64,000 nucleotides of DNA from Sulfitobacter mediterraneus. GTDB lineage: Bacteria; Pseudomonadota; Alphaproteobacteria; Rhodobacterales; Rhodobacteraceae. Both the position numbers and the translations under genes were made by a program. Below, one piece after another: positions 51,121 to 60,100 of this stretch (position 1 is the first letter of the stretch; each line of letters opens with the position of its first letter). A model generated the notes under the pieces. It searched no databases, was not told the origin of the DNA, and was given only the letters and a program-made list of their open reading frames with translations. Location of the stretch: the NCBI RefSeq assembly GCF_003054325.1, contig NZ_QBKU01000001.1:434001-498000 (forward strand), written 5' to 3'.

Positions 51121-51945
51121 ATGTTCCAGTCGACCCGCAAGCCCAAGGGCAGCTTTGCCTCGGCCATTGCCATGGCCGAACTGGTCTATCATTCGATCGT
51201 CCGCAGTGTGCGCAAGCAGCACAACAATGCCTTTGTGGCGATCTTTATCAACGTGTCACAGGCGATGATGTTTGTCGCCGCGTTCTTTATCATGTTCTCG
51301 ATCCTCGGCATGCGGTCTGCTGCACTGCGTGGGGATTTCCTGCTGTATATTATGTCAGGGATCTTCCTCTATCTGACCCACACCAAATCTCTTGGCGCTG
51401 TCGCCGGGTCCGAAGGGCCAGCGAGCGCGATGATGCAGCATGCGCCGATGACCACGATCATCTCGATCACCTCTGCCGCGCTTGGCTCGCTCTATATTCA
51501 ATCGCTGTCACTGTTCCTGATCCTGTTTGGCTATCATGTCGGATACAAGCCCTTGGAAATTGAACAACCGGCCGCGGCCTATGGCATGCTGTTGATTGCC
51601 TGGTTTACCGGCTGCGCGTTGGGGTTGGTTGTACTGGCGGTCAAACCCTGGTTTCCGGCGGTCACCGGTGTTTTGATGACGGTCTACCAGCGGGCCAATA
51701 TGATTGCCTCGGGCAAGATGTTTGTCGCCAACACCCTGCCGGGGTTCATGCTGGCCATGTTTGACTGGAACCCGCTGTTTCACTGCATTGATCAAGCGCG
51801 GGGATATGTTTTTATCAATTACTATCCGCGCTACAGCTCTTGGGAATATCCCATCTGGGTCGGAATGGTGCTGGTGATGATTGGGCTAATGGGCGAGTTT
51901 TACACCCGCAAACACGCCTCGCTCAGCTGGAACGCACGGCGATAA
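51121..51945 (+). CDS. kpsM-like: KpsM-type ABC-2 polysaccharide export permease
   Basis: 274 residues with six hydrophobic segments (about 50-72, 83-100, 130-150, 162-185, 190-210 and 247-265). The soluble N-terminal segment and the WNPLFHCIDQARGYVFINYYPRYSS block resemble KpsM/ABC-2 permeases of capsule export. ATG 51121 is used because GAGGAC lies about 10 bases upstream; an ATG at 51100 lacks a ribosome-binding site. No ATPase (KpsT) or KpsE/D partner is nearby; they must be elsewhere. It is divergent from cysQ. Confidence 0.8.
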   Translation: MFQSTRKPKGSFASAIAMAELVYHSIVRSVRKQHNNAFVAIFINVSQAMMFVAAFFIMFSILGMRSAALRGDFLLYIMSGIFLYLTHTKSLGAVAGSEGPASAMMQHAPMTTIISITSAALGSLYIQSLSLFLILFGYHVGYKPLEIEQPAAAYGMLLIAWFTGCALGLVVLAVKPWFPAVTGVLMTVYQRANMIASGKMFVANTLPGFMLAMFDWNPLFHCIDQARGYVFINYYPRYSSWEYPIWVGMVLVMIGLMGEFYTRKHASLSWNARR

Positions 51946-51973
51946 CAGGTGATCAACGTTGATTTTGGAGCAA

Positions 51974-51992
51974 TGGAATTTTTAAAATTCCA
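51974..51992. repeat. 19-base perfect palindrome between kpsM-like and alkB
   Basis: TGGAATTTTTAAAATTCCA is a perfect inverted repeat (9+1+9) located in the 71-base gap between the converging kpsM-like and alkB genes. It has no T-run on either side, so a bidirectional terminator is only partly supported; a protein-binding site is an alternative. Confidence 0.45.
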
Positions 51993-52016
51993 GCCCAGTT
52001 TCTTTAAGGAAGTCGT

Positions 52017-52619
52017 CTATTCCACCACGCGCAGCGTTAGATTGATCCGGCCGCCTTTGGGCAGCAAGGTCGATGATCCATCCCGCACCCGGTCCACCCC
52101 GTGATAAATCAGCCGCGCCGCACCACCCATCACGACCACATCGCCCGATTGCAACCAAGCCGATTCTGTCTTGCCGCCGCGGGTGGTGTTGCCAATCCGG
52201 AACAGCGCATCATCGCCCAGCGAAACAGACACAACAGGCCAATCAAAACTGGCCTCATCCCGATCCTGATGCACCCCCATCCTGGCGCCCGATCCATAGT
52301 AATTGATCAAACAACACTCCGGCCGCCGCTCTAGCCCTGTCACCGCATCCCAGATCGCCAGAACCGGATCAGGAATGGCAGGCCACGCCACCCCCTGCGG
52401 GTGCTGCTCCACATAGCGATAGCCACGCCGATCACTGAACCAACCGAACCGCCCTGCCGCCGTCATCCGCACGGACATCGGCTTGCCATAGGGGGTATCG
52501 GGCCGGAAAAACGGTGCTTGCTCGGCCACCTTCCTAATCACATCCACCACCTCCCCCTGCGCAGCGGGATCAAGGAACTCTTTGTGAACATCGACCTCTC
52601 TGATCCGCAAAAGTGTCAT
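52017..52619 (-). CDS. alkB: Alkylated DNA repair dioxygenase AlkB
   Basis: 200 residues of a 2-oxoglutarate/Fe(II) dioxygenase. Iron ligands are in GVHQDRDE (H-x-D) and in the later LIYHGVDRV histidine, and the 2-oxoglutarate arginine is in GGRINLTLR. It removes methyl groups from 1-methyladenine and 3-methylcytosine. ATG 52619 is used; upstream in-frame codons lack conserved sequence and run into the dnaK promoter region. It is divergent from dnaK. Confidence 0.88.
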   Translation of the reverse strand: MTLLRIREVDVHKEFLDPAAQGEVVDVIRKVAEQAPFFRPDTPYGKPMSVRMTAAGRFGWFSDRRGYRYVEQHPQGVAWPAIPDPVLAIWDAVTGLERRPECCLINYYGSGARMGVHQDRDEASFDWPVVSVSLGDDALFRIGNTTRGGKTESAWLQSGDVVVMGGAARLIYHGVDRVRDGSSTLLPKGGRINLTLRVVE

Positions 52620-52688
52620 ATCGGTCCTGATCGTTACGTTCTTTGCAAAAATCCATGCAGATTCCTTCTCTGAGGTGCTTTGCAATGG

Positions 52689-52716
52689 TTGCAGGGTGCA
52701 TTTGCGCTCCTTATAT
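52689..52716 (+). promoter_or_regulatory. Candidate dnaK heat-shock promoter
   Basis: TTGCAG (52689-52694), a 16-base spacer and TTATAT (52711-52716, in CTCCTTATATACCC) resemble an RpoH-type promoter of alphaproteobacteria about 120 bases before the dnaK start. No other convincing promoter was found in the 215-base gap to alkB. Matched by eye only. Confidence 0.4.
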
Positions 52717-52834
52717 ACCCTCCGAACCGCTGAAGGCAGTCCTGCTTTCAGTCTCACCACAGATCGGAGCAGAGGTGCCGAACCGGGCCTTATGCCTCGT
52801 GTCATCGCCTTGAATAAAATGAGGGATCGAAAAC

Positions 52835-54742
52835 ATGGCCAAAGTAATTGGTATTGACCTTGGAACAACCAACAGCTGCATCGCCATCATGGACGGCAGC
52901 CAGCCCCGCGTGATCGAAAACGCAGAGGGCGCACGTACAACCCCATCTATCGTCGCCTTTATGGATGACGAGCGTCTGGTGGGCCAGCCTGCAAAACGTC
53001 AGGCCGTCACCAACCCTGACAACACCATCTTTGGTGTTAAGCGCCTGATCGGCCGCCGCAACGACGACGCAGATCTTGCCAAAGACAAGAAAAACCTGCC
53101 TTTCAACGTGATTGACGGCGGCAACGGCGACGCATGGGTCGAAGCCAAGGGTGAGAAATACTCCCCTTCGCAGATCTCTGCCTTCATCCTGGGTAAGATG
53201 AAAGAAACCGCCGAAAGCTACCTCGGCGAAGAAGTGACCCAGGCGGTCATCACTGTGCCTGCGTATTTCAACGACGCCCAGCGTCAGGCGACCAAAGACG
53301 CCGGTAAAATTGCCGGCCTCGAAGTGTTGCGCATCATCAACGAACCAACAGCTGCCGCGCTGGCCTATGGTCTGGACAAAGAAAACACGCAAACCATCGC
53401 GGTCTATGACCTTGGCGGCGGTACATTCGACGTGACCATCCTCGAAATCGACGATGGCCTGTTCGAAGTGAAATCCACCAACGGTGACACATTCCTCGGC
53501 GGTGAAGACTTTGACATGCGCATCGTGAACTACCTCGCGGGTGAGTTCAAAAAAGAGCATTCCGTTGATCTGACCAAAGACAAAATGGCGCTGCAGCGTC
53601 TGAAAGAAGCTGCTGAAAAAGCCAAGATCGAGCTGTCCTCGTCCTCCCAGACCGAGATCAACCAACCGTTTATTTCCATGGGCAAAGACGGCTCGCCGCT
53701 GCACATGGTGATGAAGCTGACTCGTGCCAAACTGGAAAGCCTTGTTGGCGATCTGATCAAAGCGTCGATGAAACCCTGCGCCGCCGCCCTGAAAGATGCT
53801 GGTCTGTCCGCGTCTGACATTGATGAGGTAGTCCTCGTCGGTGGTATGACACGGATGCCAAAGGTCACTGAAGAAGTGACCAAATTCTTTGGCAAGGAGC
53901 CACACAAGGGTGTGAACCCTGATGAAGTTGTCGCCATGGGCGCGGCCATTCAGGCCGGTGTTCTGCAAGGTGACGTGAAAGACGTTGTTCTGCTGGACGT
54001 CACGCCCTTGTCCTTGGGTATCGAAACCCTTGGCGGCGTGTTCACCCGTCTGATCGACCGCAACACCACGATCCCGACGAAGAAGTCCCAGGTCTTCTCG
54101 ACCGCCGAAGACAACCAGAACGCCGTGACAATCCGCGTGTTCCAGGGTGAGCGTGAAATGGCTGCGGACAACAAGATCCTCGGTGCCTTCAACCTCGAAA
54201 ACATCCCGCCTGCCCCACGCGGCATGCCGCAGATCGAAGTGACCTTTGACATCGACGCCAACGGCATCGTGTCTGTGGGTGCCTTGGACAAAGGCACGAT
54301 GAAAGAGCAGAAGATCACGATCCAAGCCTCTGGTGGCCTCTCCGATGATGACATCGATAAAATGGTCAAGGACGCCGAAGAGAACGCCGAAGCGGATAAG
54401 GAACGCCGCGAGCTGATCGAAGCCAAAAACCAGGCCGAAAGCCTGATCCATTCGACTGAAAAGTCTGTGGAAGAGCATTCGGACAAGGTGGATCCAACAA
54501 CTGTTGAAGCCATCGAACTGGCCATTGCCGCGCTCAAAGACGAGCTGGAAACCGAAAACGTCGAGAAGATCAAATCCGGCATCCAGAACGTCACCGAAGC
54601 AGCCATGAAACTGGGCGAAGCCATCTATAAGGCCGCACAGGAAGAAGGCGAAGACGTTCCCGAAGCGGCGGACGCTGCTGGTGGCGACGATGACATCGTC
54701 GATGCCGAGTTCGAAGATCTGGACGATGACAAGCGCGCGTAA
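52835..54742 (+). CDS. dnaK: Chaperone DnaK (Hsp70)
   Basis: 635 residues. The nucleotide-binding domain opens [15 protein letters not shown], with [15 protein letters not shown] and [16 protein letters not shown]. The substrate-binding domain is about 390-510 ([14 protein letters not shown]), and an acidic tail ends [10 protein letters not shown]. It folds and refolds proteins with DnaJ and GrpE. The length is typical for alphaproteobacteria (about 635-640). The start ATG is 118 bases after the candidate heat-shock promoter; a hairpin lies between it and dnaJ. Confidence 0.97.
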   Translation: MAKVIGIDLGTTNSCIAIMDGSQPRVIENAEGARTTPSIVAFMDDERLVGQPAKRQAVTNPDNTIFGVKRLIGRRNDDADLAKDKKNLPFNVIDGGNGDAWVEAKGEKYSPSQISAFILGKMKETAESYLGEEVTQAVITVPAYFNDAQRQATKDAGKIAGLEVLRIINEPTAAALAYGLDKENTQTIAVYDLGGGTFDVTILEIDDGLFEVKSTNGDTFLGGEDFDMRIVNYLAGEFKKEHSVDLTKDKMALQRLKEAAEKAKIELSSSSQTEINQPFISMGKDGSPLHMVMKLTRAKLESLVGDLIKASMKPCAAALKDAGLSASDIDEVVLVGGMTRMPKVTEEVTKFFGKEPHKGVNPDEVVAMGAAIQAGVLQGDVKDVVLLDVTPLSLGIETLGGVFTRLIDRNTTIPTKKSQVFSTAEDNQNAVTIRVFQGEREMAADNKILGAFNLENIPPAPRGMPQIEVTFDIDANGIVSVGALDKGTMKEQKITIQASGGLSDDDIDKMVKDAEENAEADKERRELIEAKNQAESLIHSTEKSVEEHSDKVDPTTVEAIELAIAALKDELETENVEKIKSGIQNVTEAAMKLGEAIYKAAQEEGEDVPEAADAAGGDDDIVDAEFEDLDDDKRA

Positions 54743-54765
54743 ATTGATGCGCTGAACTGACGATT

Positions 54766-54792
54766 GGGCCGGTCCGATAGACGGGCCGGCCC
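54766..54792 (+). terminator. Hairpin between dnaK and dnaJ
   Basis: GGGCCGG (54766-54772) and CCGGCCC (54786-54792) are perfectly complementary around a 13-base loop and are followed by TTCGCGTT, without a strong T run. It lies 24 bases after the dnaK stop. It probably reduces transcription into dnaJ or stabilises the dnaK message, consistent with DnaK being needed in larger amounts. Confidence 0.55.
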
Positions 54793-54820
54793 TTCGCGTT
54801 CCGGAAAAAGGACTTAATCC

Positions 54821-55975
54821 ATGGCAAAACGTGATTATTACGAGGTACTTGGCGTCGCCAAGGGGGCCTCTGCCGACGAGATTAAAAAGGGCTATCGCAC
54901 CAAGGCCAAAGAACTGCACCCGGATCGCAACGCCGATAAACCGGATGCCGAAGCGCAGTTCAAAGAGGCCAACGAAGCCTACGAAGTGCTGAAAGACGCC
55001 GACAAGAAAGCAGCCTACGACCGTTATGGTCACGCCGCATTCGAAGGTGGCATGGGTGGTGGCGGCCGTCCTGGTGGCGGCTTTGGTGGCGGTCAGGGTG
55101 ATTTCTCATCCGCATTTTCCGACGTATTCGACGACCTCTTTGGCGACTTTATGGGCCAACGCGGTGGCGGGGGCGGTGGACGCCGTGCCGCGCGCGGATC
55201 TGACCTGCGCTATAATCTGCGCATCTCCCTCGAAGAGGCATATTCTGGCCTGCAAAAATCTATCAACGTGCCAACCTCCGTGCCCTGTGACGGCTGCGAA
55301 GGATCAGGCGCAGAAGGCGGTGCAGAGCCGACAACCTGCCCCACATGTTCCGGCATGGGCAAGGTGCGTGCGCAACAGGGCTTCTTCACCGTTGAACGCA
55401 CCTGCCCGACCTGTTCCGGAATGGGCCAAACCATCAAGAACCCCTGCAAGACCTGCCGGGGCGCAGGCCGTGTTGAAAAAGAACGGTCGCTGTCTGTGAA
55501 TATCCCAGCGGGCGTCGAGACCGGCACACGCATTCGTCTCGCTGGCGAAGGCGAAGCAGGCATGCGCGGCGGCCCATCGGGCGATCTGTACATCTTTATC
55601 GAGGTGCAGGAACACGAACTGTTTGATCGCGACGGCCCAAACCTGTTCTGCCGCGTGCCAGTATCCATGAGCACGGCCGCCCTGAGCGGCACAATCGAAG
55701 TGCCCACCATTGATGGCGGTCGCGGCCGCGTATCCATCCCATCAGGCAGCCAATCTGGCCGCCAGATGCGCCTGCGCGGCAAAGGCATGCCAGCCCTGCG
55801 CGGCAAAGGTGTAGGTGACATGATCATCGAATTGGCGGTTGAGACGCCCGTGAACCTGACATCAAAGCAGAAAGAACTGCTGCGCGAGTTTGAAGAGCTG
55901 TCATCCGAGAATAACCCCGAAAGCAGCAGCTTTTTCTCAAGTGTAAAATCCTTTTGGGATTCGATGAAGGGCTGA
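54821..55975 (+). CDS. dnaJ: Co-chaperone DnaJ (Hsp40)
   Basis: 384 residues. J domain 1-75 with HPDRN, a Gly/Phe-rich linker (about 75-130), a zinc domain with four C-x2-C-x-G-x-G motifs ([16 protein letters not shown] twice, CKTCRGAG) and the C-terminal substrate domain. It stimulates DnaK ATPase and delivers clients. Normal length. AAAAAGGAC precedes the ATG. A strong terminator follows, ending the operon. Confidence 0.97.
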   Translation: MAKRDYYEVLGVAKGASADEIKKGYRTKAKELHPDRNADKPDAEAQFKEANEAYEVLKDADKKAAYDRYGHAAFEGGMGGGGRPGGGFGGGQGDFSSAFSDVFDDLFGDFMGQRGGGGGGRRAARGSDLRYNLRISLEEAYSGLQKSINVPTSVPCDGCEGSGAEGGAEPTTCPTCSGMGKVRAQQGFFTVERTCPTCSGMGQTIKNPCKTCRGAGRVEKERSLSVNIPAGVETGTRIRLAGEGEAGMRGGPSGDLYIFIEVQEHELFDRDGPNLFCRVPVSMSTAALSGTIEVPTIDGGRGRVSIPSGSQSGRQMRLRGKGMPALRGKGVGDMIIELAVETPVNLTSKQKELLREFEELSSENNPESSSFFSSVKSFWDSMKG

Positions 55976-56012
55976 CCTATTGGTCCGGCGATTGGTCTAA
56001 CGAATGTAAAAA

Positions 56013-56048
56013 GGGGCCACGGTCGCACACCGTGGCCTCTTTTCTTTT
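56013..56048 (+). terminator. Strong intrinsic terminator after dnaJ
   Basis: GGCCACGGT (56015-56023) and ACCGTGGCC (56029-56037) form a perfect 9-pair stem with a 5-base CGCAC loop, followed by TCTTTTCTTTT. It is preceded by an A-run (AAAAAGG), so it can also act for the converging phosphatase gene on the minus strand. Confidence 0.88.
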
Positions 56049-56051
56049 GGG

Positions 56052-56534
56052 TCAGTTGTAATCATAACCCAGATAACGGTTTGGCTTGTCCGCATCTTCT
56101 GGTTTGCCGATAAATCGCGCCCAAACCCCACCGGGCCGCCAAATGCCATCCATCAGCTTAGATGCCATGTCTACATCGCCGCCCCGCCCTTCCAAGGCAA
56201 AGCGATAGAAAAACGCTGAAACCCGCGCGTTGTAGATGCAATGCACATGTAATGGCGCATCTGGTGCCGCATCGATCGCCGCACAAAAGACCGTCCAGTC
56301 CGCTTCGGTAGGATTGGAAAAATCCACCGGGATATAAACATATTCCATGCCGAGCTGCGCAACACTTGCCGCCTCATCATCCAACGCGCCGTCATTGCTG
56401 TGCGGGCCAAGGTTGATGATCTGCACGACACCAGATTGCGCAAGCGTGCTGAGTTGCCCTTCCGTAGGCTGCCCAGACAGGCTGATCCGTGTATCCCAGC
56501 GCCGCCAGTTCAGAATGTCTTGCTCGGCTGTCAT
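56052..56534 (-). CDS. Atypical tyrosine-phosphatase-like protein
   Basis: 160 residues of a dual-specificity-phosphatase-like fold (RISLSGQPTEGQLSTLAQSGVVQIINL, then VHVHCIYNARVSAFFYRF). The phosphate loop has C-x4-R (HC-IYNA-RV), one residue shorter than the canonical C-x5-R. A related group with HCAANYRV-type loops is widespread in marine bacteria. Activity and substrate are therefore uncertain; sequence supports the fold better than the chemistry. It converges with dnaJ and diverges from radC, standing alone. Confidence 0.7.
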   Translation of the reverse strand: MTAEQDILNWRRWDTRISLSGQPTEGQLSTLAQSGVVQIINLGPHSNDGALDDEAASVAQLGMEYVYIPVDFSNPTEADWTVFCAAIDAAPDAPLHVHCIYNARVSAFFYRFALEGRGGDVDMASKLMDGIWRPGGVWARFIGKPEDADKPNRYLGYDYN

Positions 56535-56646
56535 AGTCGCCTCTTTCTACGGCCTGTGTTTGCGCCGCGATCTGGCATTACACTGCAAACCCTCACGCGC
56601 TGTTAATCTTAACGCTTCTCTAACCCTCTGCGTCCAGTGTTTTCCT

Positions 56647-57396
56647 ATGTCTGCGCTTCCTGATTCCCATCAACCCATGCTTTTTGATGAGGCCCCTGCC
56701 ACTGCTCCTGTGCAGGGCAAACAACCTTCATACATTCACGATCATCGTCACCGGTTGCGGGCCCGCTTCATGGCAGGCGGCGCCGATGCCATGCCAGATT
56801 ATGAGCTGCTTGAACTGGTGCTGTTTCGCGCCATTCCGCGCCGCGATGTCAAACCCGTTGCACGCGCATTGATGGACAGGTTTGGCGATTTCAATCGTGT
56901 GATCACAGCACCAGAACCCCGCTTGCGCGATATCTCCGGCGTTGGTGATGCCGTGGTCGTTGAATTGAAGATCGTGCAAGCCGCAGCACAGCGTATGGCG
57001 CGGGCCAAAGTTCTGCAAAAACACATCCTATCAAGCTGGGACGCGCTTCTGGAATACTGCCAGATCGCAATGGCCCACCGCGAGACGGAACAATTTCGCG
57101 TTCTGTATCTGGACCGCAAGAACCTGCTGATTGCGGATGAGGAGCAGGGCAAAGGTACCGTGGACCACGTGCCCGTCTATCCCCGTGAGGTCGCCAAACG
57201 CGCGTTGGAGCTGAACGCGTCCGCGCTCATCCTCGTGCACAATCACCCCTCTGGTGATCCGACCCCCTCTGCCGCGGATATCGACATGACCCATCAAATC
57301 GAGAGCGCCTGTGACGCGCTGGGGCTAACGCTGCATGATCATCTGATCATCGGAAAATCACGCGAATTGAGCCTGCGGTCCGAGGGATTCATTTAA
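56647..57396 (+). CDS. radC: RadC family JAMM protein
   Basis: 249 residues. A helix-hairpin-helix region near residue 75-100 (RLRDISGVGDAVVVELK) is followed by the JAMM/MPN metal site HNHPSGDPTPSAADID in the C-terminal third. RadC proteins were once linked to DNA repair, but the true role is unsettled; the JAMM site suggests a protease or nuclease-like activity. ATG 56647 is chosen since the frame upstream runs through the phosphatase gene. Length is typical. Confidence 0.9.
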   Translation: MSALPDSHQPMLFDEAPATAPVQGKQPSYIHDHRHRLRARFMAGGADAMPDYELLELVLFRAIPRRDVKPVARALMDRFGDFNRVITAPEPRLRDISGVGDAVVVELKIVQAAAQRMARAKVLQKHILSSWDALLEYCQIAMAHRETEQFRVLYLDRKNLLIADEEQGKGTVDHVPVYPREVAKRALELNASALILVHNHPSGDPTPSAADIDMTHQIESACDALGLTLHDHLIIGKSRELSLRSEGFI

Positions 57397-57408
57397 ACGG
57401 GAGGAATG

Positions 57409-58965
57409 CTACCTCACCCAAACTTCAACCCGGCGGTTTGCCTGCCTGCCCCATGCGGTGTCATCACAAGCCATCGGCAGTGCCTCACCAAAGGCATCAA
57501 CGCCGAGATCCACCCGTTCCAGATTGGCCGTAACAGCCGCCGCGCTTACCGCCCGCGAGACAGCCTCGGCGCGGCGCAGGGCGATGTCACGGTTGGCCTT
57601 CGCTGCCCCCTGCCCATCACTAAATCCAACAAACAGAATTTGCCGCGCATCATACTTGCCCTGCTCCAGAGATCGCGCCAACTGCTGCACGTTGGAACGG
57701 GACTGCGCATCAAGCCGAATCGACCCTGCCTCAAACCGGAACGACGTCGTCAAACGCGCCATCGGGCCAAGCGTGGCGATCATGCGTTGCAGCTCTTGCA
57801 GGGAGGTTTCGGGACCAGCCACAGTGATTGCATTGGCAAACCTGTTGCCCTGATCATCCACTGGAATTTCTTCCGGCCGTTGATCTACAAATCCGGCCCT
57901 GCGGATCACATTCTGTGCTGACGGACCACGAGTAAAGGCCAAAAACTCCCGCGCGATCAACGGCAAACGCCGCGCTGGGAAATATAGGAACATCGGCGCC
58001 GTCAATGGATAGTCCTCGGTCTTGATCGTCCGCCGCGCCGCATCCAGATAGAACCCGCAGCTCCCGCTCAGGGTCAGAACCTGCGTGTTGCGCCGTTCGG
58101 CAAAGCTGGTGATGCCCAAGGCAAAACTGTCCTTTGCCACGGCTTGAGCGAGTGCACCGGGCAGTGCATGGCGGGTGATCTGTTCGGCCAGAGCGGATTT
58201 TGCAGGCACCATCACCTGATCCTCAATGGCCTGACTTAACCCGCTGGCCGAATTGGGCAAATGCAGATCAATGGGCGCGTTCGGGCCGCCCAGCTCCTGC
58301 CAGTTTGTGACCTTTCCTGCGAATACCTGCGCAAGGGTCAGTGGCGAGATATCCTTGATCGGATTGGTCGGCGCGACCACCGGCACAACCGCATCCAACG
58401 CCAGAACGCGGCTGCGGTTCGGCCCGGTCAGATCGCCCATGCCAGCCTCACGGGCATTGATCCGTTCGGTATTGCGAATTTCACGCAGGGACATGACGAT
58501 GTCAGCCTCATCAGCCAGCAGATCGGCAAACCCTTCATCGGCATTGGTAGCGCGAAAACCAAACCGCGCGGCCAGTTTGCCTGTGTCTTTGCGGTGCAGC
58601 AACAGATCAAACCGCGTCGCATCCAAAGTTTCGCGGCTCACATCATAACCGCCGCGTTGGGCATAAGCCTCAATCAGGGCCGGCATCAAAACTGCGCCCA
58701 TGGTCGCAGAGCCGGACAAATGCACTTCTGCAACGTAGTCTTGCAAATTCGGGCACCCCGGCCCGGCACAGTTCACACCGGAACCGTCGACTGTCAGTTC
58801 ACCATATTCGGTTTGCACGCGATAAAACTCTCCGTCAAAGCCGGAGAGTGTTCCGTTCAATTCCACTTTGCCATCCCGCGAGGTCAGCGTGACGTCTTGG
58901 GCCCACAATGCGGATGCACCAAACAGAAAAAATGCGGCGAAGGCCGCCGCACATTTCAATCTCAT
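57409..58965 (-). CDS. Phosphate-binding-like protein fused to an OmpA domain
   Basis: 518 residues. A signal peptide (about 1-22, ending ALWAQ) is followed by a short N-terminal domain, then a PstS-like type-II periplasmic binding fold (about 80-365; HLSGSATMGAVLMPALIEAY, PLTLAQVFAGKVTNWQELGG). A C-terminal OmpA/MotB peptidoglycan-binding domain completes it (about 400-518; ILFVGFSDGQGAAKANRDIALRRAEAV, then ANRRVEVWV). It probably binds a phosphate-like ligand while tethered to the cell wall. Such fusions are known in Roseobacters, without a defined function. It lies 21 bases downstream of the unknown exported protein gene and may be cotranscribed with it. Confidence 0.82.
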   Translation of the reverse strand: MRLKCAAAFAAFFLFGASALWAQDVTLTSRDGKVELNGTLSGFDGEFYRVQTEYGELTVDGSGVNCAGPGCPNLQDYVAEVHLSGSATMGAVLMPALIEAYAQRGGYDVSRETLDATRFDLLLHRKDTGKLAARFGFRATNADEGFADLLADEADIVMSLREIRNTERINAREAGMGDLTGPNRSRVLALDAVVPVVAPTNPIKDISPLTLAQVFAGKVTNWQELGGPNAPIDLHLPNSASGLSQAIEDQVMVPAKSALAEQITRHALPGALAQAVAKDSFALGITSFAERRNTQVLTLSGSCGFYLDAARRTIKTEDYPLTAPMFLYFPARRLPLIAREFLAFTRGPSAQNVIRRAGFVDQRPEEIPVDDQGNRFANAITVAGPETSLQELQRMIATLGPMARLTTSFRFEAGSIRLDAQSRSNVQQLARSLEQGKYDARQILFVGFSDGQGAAKANRDIALRRAEAVSRAVSAAAVTANLERVDLGVDAFGEALPMACDDTAWGRQANRRVEVWVR

Positions 58966-58986
58966 CTTAAGACCCCTGGCGCTGCG

Positions 58987-59994
58987 TTACTTGGCAGCGA
59001 GTTTCAGGTCTTGCAGCAGATTATTCAACACCAGAAACCCACCAATCTCGTCGCAATCGGGGACCGGCAGTGTCAGGTTTTGTGTTTTGATGGAGTAATC
59101 GCCAAGAACTTCAAGCGACTGCGCCTCAATCTCCAACCCGCAATTGGCCTCGGTGATCTCTGCTTCGACGCTCAGGGCAATGATGCCAGAGCGACCGTTT
59201 GTATCACTGGGAAAGCTGTAGACTTCTGCCAGCAAGGGATCACCTGCGTTTGTATCACCATGCCGGGTCAGTACCCCGCCATTGCCGGTGACAGCATCGG
59301 CAATCTCGCCCGGCGCCGATTCCCACAGATGGCCCGTTTCGCCATAGCCAGCGCCAAATTCACGGGCATGGATTTGAAACCCGGTGTTGCCCTTCCATTG
59401 CAGAACCGAGCGGTCAAAATCGGCAAGATCCTCGACCATGGTTTGCGCCACAGCACCGTCACCATTGGTAAAGGCCATGATAAATACGGCATCCGTCGCC
59501 AGGGCCGGCACTGTCAGGTCCAATGTCCCGTTAAAGGTGGTTGTCTCAGTGAAAATCATGCCGTTGTGATGCACAGTCACACGCTCATTGGGCAAACAGG
59601 GCGCCTCCATGCTCAGCTTGACCATCGCCGCCGCAATCGGCTGTGCTACAGCAGAAATCGTACAAGCATCTGCGATCTCCATCGTTGGCAGGGCTGGTTC
59701 GGGCAGAACACTTTTCGGCGAAGCAACCTTGACCACCTCTGGGTCGGACTGCGGAACCTCAATTGCACTGCTAAACTCCGCTGAGGTCAGCTTGATCGCC
59801 TGCACATCGAGCAGGGAATTGGCCGGATCAGAGGCATCAATCGTTTTCACCATCGGAATGGCATTACCAGCCACGCCATAGCGTTGCTGCGCGGTATCGG
59901 TGCTTTGCATGACAAAGCCGATGGCCAGCGCGCAGGTCAATGTACCTGCCGCGGTCGCGATACCTTTTTTCTGCAAAACAAAAGTCTGCAACAT
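58987..59994 (-). CDS. Unknown exported or membrane-anchored protein next to secA
   Basis: 335 residues. An N-terminal hydrophobic segment (about 14-34, KKGIATAAGTLTCALAIGFVMQ) serves as signal or anchor. The rest is polar with a beta-rich pattern and cysteines (IADACTISAV, KLSMEAPCLPNERVTV, EANCGLEIEA, VPDCDEIGG). No domain is recognised; it has been loosely named translocase in related genomes because of its place next to secA, which is not evidence for that function. AGGA precedes the ATG at 59994. It shares strand with secA, about 100 bases downstream. Confidence 0.65.
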   Translation of the reverse strand: MLQTFVLQKKGIATAAGTLTCALAIGFVMQSTDTAQQRYGVAGNAIPMVKTIDASDPANSLLDVQAIKLTSAEFSSAIEVPQSDPEVVKVASPKSVLPEPALPTMEIADACTISAVAQPIAAAMVKLSMEAPCLPNERVTVHHNGMIFTETTTFNGTLDLTVPALATDAVFIMAFTNGDGAVAQTMVEDLADFDRSVLQWKGNTGFQIHAREFGAGYGETGHLWESAPGEIADAVTGNGGVLTRHGDTNAGDPLLAEVYSFPSDTNGRSGIIALSVEAEITEANCGLEIEAQSLEVLGDYSIKTQNLTLPVPDCDEIGGFLVLNNLLQDLKLAAK

Positions 59995-60100
59995 GGATCC
60001 TGTTCCTTTCAACGGAATCGTTCAGGAACCTTGTCGCAAACAAAAAGGGCCGCCTTATGACCCGTTTAGGCACAGAATGTGGCGCTGCCGTGTCAGATGT

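Noticed and set aside
52809-52825. CTTGAATAAAATGAGGG just before dnaK as an RpoH -35 element
   Set aside because: It lies only about 15-25 bases from the start codon, leaving no room for -10 and leader; more likely part of the leader with the ribosome-binding site.
52802-55033. A very long open frame antisense to dnaK (over 700 codons)
   Set aside because: It is the mirror of the high-GC third-position bias of dnaK, shows no domain and crosses into dnaJ; a shadow frame.
58261-59784. A 507-codon plus-strand open frame opposite the PstS-OmpA and unknown exported genes
   Set aside because: It spans two minus-strand genes with good domains or a signal peptide and has no recognisable family itself.
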